A DNA stretch of 64,000 nucleotides from contig CP011077.1 in the NCBI GenBank assembly GCA_000963575.1, positions 1,984,001 to 2,048,000 on the forward strand. The letters run 5' to 3'. Within the stretch, counting starts at the first letter, position 1. Each line of letters opens with the position of its first letter. The position numbers and the translations under genes are program-made. Of the stretch, positions 1 through 7,967 are shown piece by piece. Below the pieces are notes generated by a model. The model did no database searches, was not told the origin of the DNA, and worked only from the letters and a program-made list of their open reading frames with translations. Source of the stretch: Klebsiella michiganensis (GTDB lineage Bacteria; Pseudomonadota; Gammaproteobacteria; Enterobacterales; Enterobacteriaceae).

Positions 1-169
1 GTTCGCCTTCCGCGCCGATGTGCTGCTTCAGCGGAATAATGAGCCGGGACGGCAGGGGAACCTGGCGCAGCGGCGTGCCGTTAGACTGGGTTTTCATCTC
101 CGGCGGATGAATGCCGCCGTCAAAGTCCCAAATTCTGTCTTTTTTAAAACGATTGAAGATATTAAGCAT
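1..169 (-). CDS. rsxC: RsxC, electron transport complex subunit C (N-terminal part only)
   Basis: This is the first 56 codons of RsxC; the rest lies beyond the window edge. The N-terminus (MLNIFNRFKKDRIWDFDGGI, followed by an HPPEMK motif) is the characteristic start of RsxC/RnfC, the NADH- and Fe-S-binding subunit of the membrane Rsx complex, which reduces the SoxR iron-sulfur cluster and so keeps the superoxide response off. The ATG at 169-167 overlaps the end of rsxB by 8 bases, so the two are translationally coupled in the rsxABC order seen in E. coli. Confidence 0.95.
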   Translation of the reverse strand, partial: MLNIFNRFKKDRIWDFDGGIHPPEMKTQSNGTPLRQVPLPSRLIIPLKQHIGAEGE

Positions 170-740
170 GGTTATCCGCCGGGATCATACGCACCGGGAT
201 GGTCTGCAAATCCCATTTCCAGCTTTCGGTCGTCGGGCCGACGGGAATCAGGTCGATGCAGCGGGTAGGGCAAGGATCGACGCACAGGTTACAGCCAGTG
301 CACTGGTCGCTAATCACGGTGTGCATGGCGCGGGTCGCGCCGACAATAGCGTCAACGGGGCAGGCCTGAATGCATTTCGTGCAGCCAATGCAGTTCGCTT
401 CATCAATAACGGCGAGCATTCGCACCGGCTCTGCGGCGGTGGCGTCGCCGTCAATCGGTTGAGGTTCCACATTCAGGGCGCTGGCAATTTTCAGCATTAC
501 GGCTTCGCCGCCAGGCGCACAAAGGTTGATTTTTGCGCCCTGGTTGCCAACGGCCTCTGCATAAGGGCGGCAGCCAGGGTAACCGCACTGGCCGCACTGG
601 CTTTGAGGCAGCAGCTCGTCAATGCGGTCAACAATCGGGTCTTCTTCTACTTCAAAGCGGCGAGAGGCGTACCCAAGGATCAGGCCGAACAGCAGCCCCA
701 TCAACGTGACCGAAATAATGGCCATCCACAAGGTTGTCAT
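162..740 (-). CDS. rsxB: RsxB, electron transport complex ferredoxin subunit
   Basis: A 192-residue protein of normal length for RsxB/RnfB. One N-terminal membrane anchor (about residues 4-24) is followed by a four-cysteine 4Fe-4S domain (C49, C52, C57, C74) and two classical CxxCxxCxxxC clusters (C117/120/123/127 and C147/150/153/157). It relays electrons within the inner-membrane Rsx complex that reduces SoxR. Its start codon shares one base with the rsxA stop (TGATG), and its end overlaps rsxC, so the operon is tightly coupled. Assignment rests on cluster motifs and operon order. Confidence 0.97.
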   Translation of the reverse strand: MTTLWMAIISVTLMGLLFGLILGYASRRFEVEEDPIVDRIDELLPQSQCGQCGYPGCRPYAEAVGNQGAKINLCAPGGEAVMLKIASALNVEPQPIDGDATAAEPVRMLAVIDEANCIGCTKCIQACPVDAIVGATRAMHTVISDQCTGCNLCVDPCPTRCIDLIPVGPTTESWKWDLQTIPVRMIPADNHA

Positions 741-1321
741 CAGAACTTCACCAGCCCGCTAAAGCCCATAAAGGCAAGGGCCATCAGGCCTGCGGTGACC
801 AGCGCGATAGCGTTGCCGCGAAACGGGGCAGGGATATCGGCCACTACCATGCGCTCGCGAATTGCCGCGAACAGCACCATCACCAGCGAGAAGCCCAGCG
901 CGGCGGAAAAACCGTACACCGCAGACTGCAGGAAGTTATGGCCCAGGTTAATGTTCAGCAATGCCACGCCGAGTACGGCACAGTTGGTGGTGATCAGCGG
1001 CAGGAAGATACCCAGCAGGCGGTAAAGCGCGGGGCTGGTTTTACGCACTACCATTTCGGTGAACTGCACGACAACCGCGATAACCAGGATGAAGGCCAGG
1101 GTGCGAAGATAAATCAGGTCCAATGGCACCAGGATAAGTTCGTCAATGATCCACGCAAAAATAGAGGCGAGCGTCATCACGAAGGTGGTTGCCAGCCCCA
1201 TGCCGATGGCGCTTTCCAGTTTTTTGGAAACCCCCATAAACGGACACAGACCAAGGAACTTCACCAGCACGAAGTTATTGACCAGTACGGTACCCACAAA
1301 GAGCAGCAAATAATCTGACAT
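740..1321 (-). CDS. rsxA: RsxA, electron transport complex membrane subunit A
   Basis: A 193-residue integral membrane protein with about six hydrophobic segments, beginning MSDYLLLFVGTVLVNNFVLV and carrying the LGLCPFMGVSKK segment typical of RsxA/RnfA/NqrE proteins. It is the first gene of the rsx operon on this strand. It forms part of the Na+/H+-linked NADH:ferredoxin-type complex that keeps SoxR reduced. The upstream gene ydgK is separated from it by an intrinsic terminator (1337-1369), so rsxA most likely has its own promoter in the short gap downstream of that hairpin. Confidence 0.97.
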   Translation of the reverse strand: MSDYLLLFVGTVLVNNFVLVKFLGLCPFMGVSKKLESAIGMGLATTFVMTLASIFAWIIDELILVPLDLIYLRTLAFILVIAVVVQFTEMVVRKTSPALYRLLGIFLPLITTNCAVLGVALLNINLGHNFLQSAVYGFSAALGFSLVMVLFAAIRERMVVADIPAPFRGNAIALVTAGLMALAFMGFSGLVKF

Positions 1322-1336
1322 GATTCGACCTGAAAC

Positions 1337-1369
1337 AAAAAAAGCCGCCTATTATCGACTAATCGGCGG
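1337..1369 (-). terminator. Intrinsic terminator between ydgK and rsxA
   Basis: On the minus strand a CCGCC...GGCGG stem with an A/T-paired inner part is followed directly by a run of seven T. It would end the ydgK transcript about 30 bases after its stop codon and upstream of rsxA. Confidence 0.7.
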
Positions 1370-1398
1370 GTGGCGACAACGGGCTATCTATAGGGTTA

Positions 1399-1839
1399 TT
1401 ACGGGTTAATGAAGGTCTGCTTCACTCGCTTCGAACGCTTCAAATAGGGCACCAGTAACGCAGCCGCAAGCAGGGAGGGCAGCAGCAACTGAACCGCGAC
1501 CTTGTCGCTGACCGGCGAAAACGCGAAAGATTTAATCGCCAGCAGCACGGTGAGCAGCAGCCACAAAATATAATGCCGGACCACATTCTGGCGGCGCTTG
1601 AAGAACGCGATAGTCAGCCAGAGGGTATAAGCCCACATCGCCATCGCGCAGCCAACGGACAGGCTGAACAACAGCGTTGTTTTTGCGTCCGCACTGCCCA
1701 GCGCCTGGCGGGCTTCCGGGGAAAGAATCATCATCAGGAAACTTAACAGCGCCACGGAGCTGCTGAGCAACGACATCAGTAGCCATGCCAAAGGGGCCAG
1801 AAGCCAGCCGGCAATGCGCGGGGGTTGGGGCGTCGTCAT
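1399..1839 (-). CDS. ydgK: YdgK, DUF2569 inner membrane protein
   Basis: A 146-residue, four-helix membrane protein of the DUF2569 family; its function is unknown. I start it at the ATG at 1839 (MTTPQPPRIAGWLLAPL), because a GGGAGGA ribosome-binding site lies just upstream, and the extra 38 codons that are open further upstream look unlike any YdgK N-terminus. It sits between cnu and rsxA exactly as in E. coli. Hydrophobic segments are visible around residues 10-30, 45-70, 85-105 and 115-135. Confidence 0.9.
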   Translation of the reverse strand: MTTPQPPRIAGWLLAPLAWLLMSLLSSSVALLSFLMMILSPEARQALGSADAKTTLLFSLSVGCAMAMWAYTLWLTIAFFKRRQNVVRHYILWLLLTVLLAIKSFAFSPVSDKVAVQLLLPSLLAAALLVPYLKRSKRVKQTFINP

Positions 1840-1916
1840 GTGTCCTCCCGATTTTAAATAAGGTGAATAAAGCGGGGGATTATAAGGGATTTTGCCGCTA
1901 ATGCTACCGGCAGCGG

Positions 1917-2162
1917 CTAGAGAACATAACGCCAGACCGTTTTCGGGACGCATCCAAGGTCGAAAAGGCGCCCGCCGGAGGCCAGTTCGGCCCGGCGGTG
2001 ATCGGCCGCGCGGTACATATTCATGATTTCCTGGCTGTCGGTCAGGGTGTAATTCAGGTGATCAAAGAGCTTTTCCAGATTTTCCTGTGAGCTTATTTTG
2101 CGGAATTTCATCAGGTAATCCAGGGCACTGAGCGGGGTTGCATTTTCCATGGTATGTATCAA
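1917..2162 (-). CDS. cnu: Cnu (YdgT), Hha-family oriC-binding nucleoid modulator
   Basis: An Hha/YmoA-family protein of 77-81 residues containing the diagnostic stretch LDYLMKFRKISS and NMYRAADHRRAEL. Members bind H-NS/StpA to strengthen silencing of horizontally acquired genes, and Cnu also binds at oriC. E. coli Cnu is 71 residues, so this copy has a short N-terminal extension. Two starts are possible: TTG at 2162, which has an AAAGG ribosome-binding site 7 bases away, or ATG at 2150, which lacks a well-placed one. I give the TTG start, but it is not certain. The upstream region holds a structured leader (2247-2304). Confidence 0.9.
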   Translation of the reverse strand: MIHTMENATPLSALDYLMKFRKISSQENLEKLFDHLNYTLTDSQEIMNMYRAADHRRAELASGGRLFDLGCVPKTVWRYVL

Positions 2163-2246
2163 TAAATAACCTTTGGCAAATTGAGAGGCGATGATAATCG
2201 CAAACGCGGTAGTGGCTTAGCGCTATTATTAATCGACGGAACAATT

Positions 2247-2304
2247 AGGAGTTTTCTTTGCGATTACCAGGAATATCGCGTCCTGCGATACATAAAATCT
2301 CCTT
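2247..2304 (-). promoter_or_regulatory. Structured leader with 9-codon mini-ORF upstream of cnu
   Basis: In the gap between cnu and ydgJ (2163-2488, otherwise without a recognised gene), the minus strand has a strong AAGGAG site, 5 bases, then an ATG reading MYRRTRYSW and a TAA stop (2293-2264). The same AAGGAG-ATTTT segment can pair with AAAA-CTCCT at 2255-2247, which would hide the ribosome-binding site. This looks like a leader peptide or RNA switch ahead of cnu, but no family is recognised. The blr gene I would expect near cnu from E. coli was not found here. Confidence 0.35.
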
Positions 2305-2488
2305 AATTTTAATTTACCGTGGCCGTTCGAGTTAAATAAATACCGCTGTTTAAAGGCGTAGTAACTGTCAGGGCTATTAGCAATAAGGGCTGTCTACTGC
2401 CTGGCAAATGCGCAATCCAGAAACTTGAGGTTGTCGCCTGCCGGGGGATAAGGTGAAATGCCGGAGTTCATTACAGAGAGGAAAACAC

Positions 2489-3529
2489 ATGAGTGATACC
2501 ATCCGCGTCGGGCTTATCGGTTACGGTTATGCCAGTAAGACTTTTCATGCGCCGCTGATTTCCGGTACGCCAGGAATGATCCTCGCCGCAGTTTCCAGTA
2601 GCGATGCTGAAAAAGTGCATGCTGACTGGCCGGGGATGACGGTTGTGTCCGATCCTCAGCACTTGTTTAAAGATCCTGCCATCGATCTTATTGTCATTCC
2701 TACCCCGAATGATACTCACTTCCCGCTGGCCAAAGCGGCGCTTGAAGCCGGAAAACATGTGGTCGTTGACAAGCCTTTCACCGTCACGCTGTCCCAGGCG
2801 CGGGAACTGGATGCGCTGGCTAAAAAGCTCGGCCTGCTGCTTTCTGTGTTCCACAACCGCCGCTGGGATAGCGATTTCCTGACGGTGAAAAATTTGCTGG
2901 CGGAAGGGTCGCTCGGCGAAGTGGCCTATTTTGAATCCCACTTTGACCGCTACCGCCCGCAGGTGCGCAATCGCTGGCGTGAACAGGCGGGCGTCGGCAG
3001 CGGTATTTGGTACGATCTTGGGCCACATCTGCTTGACCAGGCCATTAACCTGTTTGGGCTGCCGGTCAGCCTGACCGTCGACCTCGCGCAGCTTCGTGCT
3101 GGCGCACAGGCGACCGACTATTTCCATGCCGTACTGGCTTATCCGCAGCGTCGTGTCGTGCTGCACGGCACGCTGTTGGCGGCGGCGGAAACAGCGCGCT
3201 ACATCGTGCACGGAACCCGCGGGAGCTACATTAAATACGGTCTTGATCCGCAGGAAGATCGCCTGAAAGCCGGCGAACGACTGCCGCAGGAAGACTGGGG
3301 TTACGATATGCGTGACGGCGTGTTGACCCAGGCACAGGGCGAGTTAATGGCAGAGCAAACGCTGCTGACCGTGCCGGGTAACTATCCGGCTTATTATGCG
3401 GGGATCCGTGATGCACTGGCCGGTAAAGGTGAGAATCCTGTCCCGGCAGCCCAGGCTATTCAGGTCATGGAACTGATTGAGTTGGGCATCGAGTCCGCTA
3501 AAAAACGCGCGACCCTGAATCTTGCCTGA
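2489..3529 (+). CDS. ydgJ: YdgJ, Gfo/Idh/MocA-family oxidoreductase
   Basis: A 346-residue NAD(P)-dependent oxidoreductase. The N-terminal Rossmann motif GLIGYGYASKTFH and the family DKPF motif with its catalytic lysine (VVVDKPFTV) are visible; a C-terminal alpha/beta substrate domain follows. Substrate is unknown. The start is the ATG at 2489, preceded by an AGAGAGG site; an in-frame GTG at 2453 has no such support. It stands alone in its direction and ends in a clear terminator. In E. coli it also lies near add and cnu; here add is separated from it by the TpsB and symporter genes. Confidence 0.93.
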   Translation: MSDTIRVGLIGYGYASKTFHAPLISGTPGMILAAVSSSDAEKVHADWPGMTVVSDPQHLFKDPAIDLIVIPTPNDTHFPLAKAALEAGKHVVVDKPFTVTLSQARELDALAKKLGLLLSVFHNRRWDSDFLTVKNLLAEGSLGEVAYFESHFDRYRPQVRNRWREQAGVGSGIWYDLGPHLLDQAINLFGLPVSLTVDLAQLRAGAQATDYFHAVLAYPQRRVVLHGTLLAAAETARYIVHGTRGSYIKYGLDPQEDRLKAGERLPQEDWGYDMRDGVLTQAQGELMAEQTLLTVPGNYPAYYAGIRDALAGKGENPVPAAQAIQVMELIELGIESAKKRATLNLA

Positions 3530-3531
3530 GA

Positions 3532-3561
3532 AAAGCCCTCGCCGCGAACGGGGAGGGCTTT
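3532..3561. terminator. Bidirectional terminator between ydgJ and the TpsB gene
   Basis: AAAGCCCTC pairs with GAGGGCTTT around a 12-base loop. A and T runs at the outer ends mean that it can work for both converging genes (ydgJ and the minus-strand TpsB gene ending at 3565). Confidence 0.75.
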
Positions 3562-3564
3562 ATC

Positions 3565-5280
3565 TTAATGCAGGTCGTTAAAGTTGTAGGTAAAGGTCAG
3601 GCTGAAGCGTACGTCCCGACGGCTACTGTCGCTGGGTAAATCCGCCAGCGGCCTGGCCGCCTCAACGGAGACGGAATAGTGCCGGCTGTCCCCCAGCGTT
3701 ACCCCGGTCGCAATAGAGGCCAGGCGCTGGTGGCGGAAACCCTGCTGATTGAACCAGGTCTGGGCGGTGTCGGCCACGATATAGGGCTGCACCGTGTTAA
3801 TCCAGACGCCTTTATCGAGGCTATGGAGATAACGCATTTCAACTTGCCCGCCGTAGCCGTAATCTCCGCTGGCTTCGCCGTCAGGATATCCCCGGCCATA
3901 GCGTTGTGCGCCAAAACTCACACGCTCAGCTTCAGGCAAGTTATTATTCGACCAGTCTCCTTCCAGCGAAGTACTCAACCGCCATTTTGGCGTTACCAGC
4001 CAGGCGGCATCGGCATTGGCCTTCCAGCGCGTAAAATTGAGATTCGTGTTTGAGCCCGGCGTGACGCTGGCCCCAAAGCTATCAATGCCCTTGCGCAGCG
4101 TCAGGCGGGTGCTCCAGTTGGCGGTGTCGTACTCGCGGTAGCCCCAGGCCGAAAACTCTGCCGCCGGATAGCGCGCGCGCTGGCTGACGCCGGGCAAATC
4201 AATGGTATTGCCGAAGCCACTGGCACGTAGCGCATAATCGTCGCGCTTATCGACATAATCCAGCCCGCCGCTGACCGAGAATTGCTTCTTGCGCTCAAGC
4301 AGCAGCGGATAGCTAAAGGCTATCCCCCCGGTGTATTGGGTGGTTTTCTCCCTTGCATCGATAGAAATGTTTTGCGGCAGATAAAGCAGCGGCGTGTAGT
4401 CGCCAGGATTTTCACGATAGAAGCTGCCTTTCAGCTGCATCAGCAGGCCATTGTCGGTGAGGTATTGCTGATAGTTGGCGCCAAAATAGGTCTTTTTCGT
4501 ATTACTATCCAGAGGGACCAGCGTGGCAAGCCCCAACTGATCGCCGTGGCTGGTGAGGTTGCTGAGCGTGCCGTTAATCAGCGCCAGATTTGAACCTTTG
4601 CGCGTGTCTATCGTGGAGGAAATATCCCAGATATGGGGCTGTGTGGCGTCAATTTTCATATCTGCCGCACCGTAAATATTATTGGGTAACGCGGCATTGG
4701 CTTCTACTTTTGTGGCTGGCGTGCGCTGCATCAGCAGGCTATAGCGGTCAAACGTAGCCTGACTGAGGGGTTTTTCATTCATCATCAACGCCGACAGACG
4801 GCTTAGACGTTCCCCCGTTTTTGCATTGTCGCTATTGATATTGCTGTGGGCGATATACCCTTCAACCAGCACAATACGCACCGTGCCGTCGTGGAAATTG
4901 TCGCTCGGCAGGTAAGCGTAAGACAGCGGCAGGCCATCCTGCTGGTAGCGCTGGGTAATGCCATTGGTTAACGTTATCAACTGGGCCAGCGGTACGGTTT
5001 TGCCGACCAGCGGCATAAACGGCTGAGCCAGGGAGTCAAGTTTATAGCGCGTTCCGCCAATAAACTGCAGATGTTTCACCGCGATCGGCGTTTGCGGGGT
5101 TAGCTGCGGGACCGGCAGCGTGGTTTTTACCTCCGGCTTTTTTTGCGGGACAGCCGGTATAGCAAGAGAACGAGCGGCTTTAGCGGGGTTATTGGGGTCG
5201 ATAAGCGTGGGTGACATATCGGCGTGGCTGATACTCAGTGTGGCGCCGTAAAGCAACACGATACCCAGACGAGTGTCCAT
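3565..5280 (-). CDS. ShlB/FhaC-type (TpsB) outer-membrane secretion protein
   Basis: A 571-residue protein with a short signal peptide (about residues 1-20), a proline-rich linker (about 40-64), a POTRA-type domain (about 65-145, followed by a probable second one) and a long beta-strand region ending in aromatic residues (FTYNFNDLH). The motif GRGYPDGEASGDYG (RGY at 463-465) matches the conserved loop-6 (V/I)RGY...GD.G element of TpsB/Omp85 proteins. Such proteins secrete one partner across the outer membrane or activate it. A GGGAG site precedes the ATG. The only candidate partner is the lipoprotein gene just upstream on the same strand, which has no recognisable TPS secretion domain. Family assignment is firm; the cargo is inference. 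Confidence 0.88.
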   Translation of the reverse strand: MDTRLGIVLLYGATLSISHADMSPTLIDPNNPAKAARSLAIPAVPQKKPEVKTTLPVPQLTPQTPIAVKHLQFIGGTRYKLDSLAQPFMPLVGKTVPLAQLITLTNGITQRYQQDGLPLSYAYLPSDNFHDGTVRIVLVEGYIAHSNINSDNAKTGERLSRLSALMMNEKPLSQATFDRYSLLMQRTPATKVEANAALPNNIYGAADMKIDATQPHIWDISSTIDTRKGSNLALINGTLSNLTSHGDQLGLATLVPLDSNTKKTYFGANYQQYLTDNGLLMQLKGSFYRENPGDYTPLLYLPQNISIDAREKTTQYTGGIAFSYPLLLERKKQFSVSGGLDYVDKRDDYALRASGFGNTIDLPGVSQRARYPAAEFSAWGYREYDTANWSTRLTLRKGIDSFGASVTPGSNTNLNFTRWKANADAAWLVTPKWRLSTSLEGDWSNNNLPEAERVSFGAQRYGRGYPDGEASGDYGYGGQVEMRYLHSLDKGVWINTVQPYIVADTAQTWFNQQGFRHQRLASIATGVTLGDSRHYSVSVEAARPLADLPSDSSRRDVRFSLTFTYNFNDLH

Positions 5281-5318
5281 GATGAGCTCCCTTTACTGCG
5301 CAGCGAAGAAGATGCTGT

Positions 5319-5352
5319 GAAAAAAGTGCTCCCGCCGTTACCACGGGAGCAC
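5319..5352 (-). terminator. Terminator/attenuator between the lipoprotein and TpsB genes
   Basis: On the minus strand GTGCTCCCG pairs with CGGGAGCAC and is followed by TTTTTT. It lies in the 89-base gap after the lipoprotein gene and before the TpsB gene, so most transcripts should end here and only read-through would reach the transporter. Confidence 0.75.
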
Positions 5353-5369
5353 ATGTGCTATAGCGAGCA

Positions 5370-6506
5370 CTATTTGGTTTTCAAAAGACCGCTGACCGCG
5401 CCGGTAAGCCCGACTTGCTGGCCTGAACTTGTCTCACTTCCTGTCGCACTGGCGTTGACATTGGTGGTTAGCGAAGAGGTCAGGCCGCTCACCGTAGTGC
5501 CAAGATTGGTCACCAGGCCATTCCCTCCGACGCCGAGCGAGCCCGAAGCCCCCGCTGAAACGGAGCCGGAGCTGCCGCCGGTTTGTACTGGTTTCACCAA
5601 CGCACCGCTGTCGGTCACCGCCTGGCCGGTATTCTGTACTACCTGGCCGAGGCCACCGAGGGATGGGTTGCTGCCGCTGATACTGGTTCCCAGCCCGCTG
5701 ACGGTTCCTCCCGTGGTGGTCAACAGATTGCTGACCGGCGTACCCAGCCCGGTAGCTCCGCCCACGGCCTGAGTTGCTTTCTGCGTATCTGAGAGGGTGG
5801 TGTTAACCAACCCCGTTGCGCCAGTCGTCAGGTTGGACACGCCAGGGCTTTGCACCGTTTGGGTAAGAGCATTCCCGGTACCTGTCACGACTTGCCCCGC
5901 AGTATTGACCAGCCCACCTGCTGCGCCGGTCAACCCGCTGGCGGGTGTATTGGCCGTTGAACTTGCAAGATTGCTCCCTACCGCTGAGACCGTTGTTCCG
6001 AGGCCTGATACGGCAGTAGTGGCACCGGTCACGGTGGTTCCCACGCCATTCGGGTTGTTGGCATTGCCAAGCCCGTTGACTACGCCGTTGCCGACGGTTG
6101 AAATGGCGCTGCCGGTGCCATCAACGGCCACGGCAACTGTGGACGTCACAGGATTATTCACCGGCAACTGAGATGCTACGCCGCTGACCGTGCTGCCGAC
6201 CCCATCCACAACGCCGCCCGCGTCCTTGACGACGTTATTGCCGGCACTGTTAGCCACGGTTGTCCCGCCGCCTGTGCCTCCGCCTGTACCGCCACCCGTC
6301 CCTGTCCCGCCCCCGGATCCACCTCCATTGCCCCCGGAGCCACTACCGCCGTTGTTTGCAGTATCAGTGCCCGTGGTACCGGCAGACCCGGCTGTTTTCG
6401 CCGTATTGTGCGAACTTCCGCCGCCGCCGCTACAGGCCGACAGGGAGAAAGCAAGAAGTACCGCCATCGCAATAGCGCTGAGGCGGCCAATGTTATTTGA
6501 GCGCAT
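5370..6506 (-). CDS. Low-complexity Gly/Val/Thr repeat lipoprotein, putative TpsB partner
   Basis: A 378-residue predicted lipoprotein: signal peptide with lipobox LSAC (acylated C25), then an almost pure Gly/Ser tract (about residues 26-85), then about 290 residues built from degenerate units such as GLGTTVSGLG, GLVNT and GNGLV, ending at GAVSGLLKTK. It has almost no charged or aromatic residues and no cysteines after C25. No enzymatic or TPS domain is visible. A TGGAGT site precedes the ATG. Automatic pipelines may label such proteins collagen-like, but there is no Gly-X-Y periodicity. Position directly upstream of a TpsB gene suggests it is exported or surface-displayed by it; that is inference. 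Confidence 0.8.
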   Translation of the reverse strand: MRSNNIGRLSAIAMAVLLAFSLSACSGGGGSSHNTAKTAGSAGTTGTDTANNGGSGSGGNGGGSGGGTGTGGGTGGGTGGGTTVANSAGNNVVKDAGGVVDGVGSTVSGVASQLPVNNPVTSTVAVAVDGTGSAISTVGNGVVNGLGNANNPNGVGTTVTGATTAVSGLGTTVSAVGSNLASSTANTPASGLTGAAGGLVNTAGQVVTGTGNALTQTVQSPGVSNLTTGATGLVNTTLSDTQKATQAVGGATGLGTPVSNLLTTTGGTVSGLGTSISGSNPSLGGLGQVVQNTGQAVTDSGALVKPVQTGGSSGSVSAGASGSLGVGGNGLVTNLGTTVSGLTSSLTTNVNASATGSETSSGQQVGLTGAVSGLLKTK

Positions 6507-6950
6507 AGCAATACTCCACTATTAGCACGCCGGACGGCGTATTAATAAGTGTATGGCGTATTTGAATCACTGCCACATTACGGCTCATATAATATGAATT
6601 TAAATTTCCAAATGGGATTCCTGTCTTCTTTTTATACTTTGATGGCTAATATTTATCTTGTTAAATCAATAATTATCATTGAGTTATAATTTGACCATTA
6701 GGTAAATATTTTTTTGTATAAACTGACTTGATTTACTCGGTTTTATCTTCTTTAAATAGTTTTAAATTAAGCCTCGCTGTATTCATATTTTAGTTTTAGT
6801 TACGCTAAATACCTCGCGTTTCGCTGTAAGATAAAATGCGGCGTTGCGGGCGCGTATTTTTTGACAGTTTGCAGAATTGTTAACTCGCCAGCGCGGCCAA
6901 TTTGTTGCAAAGTAACAGCCAAAATGATGTCTGGCAGGTAGAGGAACAGG
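6507..6950. other. AT-rich intergenic region
   Basis: This 444-base gap between two divergent genes is markedly more AT-rich than its surroundings, with long A/T runs at 6590-6800. It is a plausible H-NS-type silencing target and must hold both promoters, but no specific operator was recognised. A small ACGCCG/CGGCGT hairpin sits at about 6528-6541 near the start of the lipoprotein gene. Confidence 0.5.
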
Positions 6951-7949
6951 ATGGGTTGGCTACAAAAACTAAAAATTGATAATTTTTTACTGGTAATGAT
7001 TGGTGTGGTGATCGTCGCGTCGCTGTTCCCGTGCGAAGGGATAGTGAAAACTGGGTTTGAATACCTGACGACGTTTGCCATAGCGCTGCTCTTCTTTATG
7101 CATGGGGCAAAGCTCTCCCGCGATGCCATTGTGGCGGGGATGGGGCACTGGAAGCTTCACTTAGTGGTGTTTCTCAGTACCTTTGCGCTGTTCCCGCTGC
7201 TGGGGCTGGCGATGGGCTTTCTCTCCCCGGCTATTCTGAGTCAGCCGCTGTATATGGGCTTCCTCTATCTTTGCGCGTTGCCCGCGACGGTGCAGTCGGC
7301 AATCGCCTTTACTTCCGTTGCCGGAGGGAACGTGGCGGCGGCGGTGTGTAGCGCTTCTGCGTCCAGTATCCTGGGGATTTTCCTGTCGCCTGTTCTGGTC
7401 GGGGCGCTGATGCAAACTCAGGAGGGGGCTACCGACACGCTGCACGCCATTGGCAAAATCATTATGCAACTGATGGTGCCGTTTGTTATCGGGCATCTTT
7501 CCCGACCGCTAATTGGCAAATGGGTGGATCGCCATAAAAAACTGATTGGCCTGACCGACAGGTCGTCTATTTTGCTTGTGGTCTATGTGGCGTTTAGCGA
7601 AGCGGTAGTGGAGGGGATTTGGCATCAGGTCAACGGCTTCTCGTTGCTGATGGTGCTGGTTTGCTCTCTGGTGCTGCTGGCGATTGTGCTGGTGGTGAAT
7701 ACGCTGGCGGCGCGTTGGTTGGGCTTTAATACCGCTGACGAGATTACTATCGTGTTCTGCGGATCGAAGAAAAGTCTGGCCAACGGCGTGCCGATGGCAA
7801 ATGTGCTGTTTCCCGCCAGTGCGGTAGGGATGATGGTACTGCCGCTGATGATTTTCCACCAAATTCAGCTGATGGTTTGTGCCGTCCTGGCCCAGCGTTA
7901 TGCCCGCAAAACGGCCGAACAAAAACGGCAGCTGGAATCCGCATCCTGA
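6951..7949 (+). CDS. YfeH-like bile acid:sodium symporter family protein
   Basis: A 332-residue membrane protein with about nine or ten hydrophobic helices, matching E. coli YfeH in length and in motifs such as ALLFFMHGAKLSRDAI, LCALPATVQSAIAFTSVAGG and FCGSKKSLANG. These belong to the SBF-like/arsenite-permease-related fold. Its substrate is not established; members are annotated as putative Na+-dependent organic anion transporters. Its position away from the usual yfeH locus suggests a paralogue or relocated copy. It converges on add with an 18-base gap. Confidence 0.88.
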   Translation: MGWLQKLKIDNFLLVMIGVVIVASLFPCEGIVKTGFEYLTTFAIALLFFMHGAKLSRDAIVAGMGHWKLHLVVFLSTFALFPLLGLAMGFLSPAILSQPLYMGFLYLCALPATVQSAIAFTSVAGGNVAAAVCSASASSILGIFLSPVLVGALMQTQEGATDTLHAIGKIIMQLMVPFVIGHLSRPLIGKWVDRHKKLIGLTDRSSILLVVYVAFSEAVVEGIWHQVNGFSLLMVLVCSLVLLAIVLVVNTLAARWLGFNTADEITIVFCGSKKSLANGVPMANVLFPASAVGMMVLPLMIFHQIQLMVCAVLAQRYARKTAEQKRQLESAS

Positions 7950-7967
7950 CGCCAGCTGCCGGTATTT

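Noticed and set aside
5224..6525. Pro/Val/Thr-rich plus-strand frames opposite the lipoprotein gene
   Set aside because: They are mirror products of the Gly/Val repeat DNA; the minus-strand frame has a lipobox, a ribosome-binding site and the operon partner.
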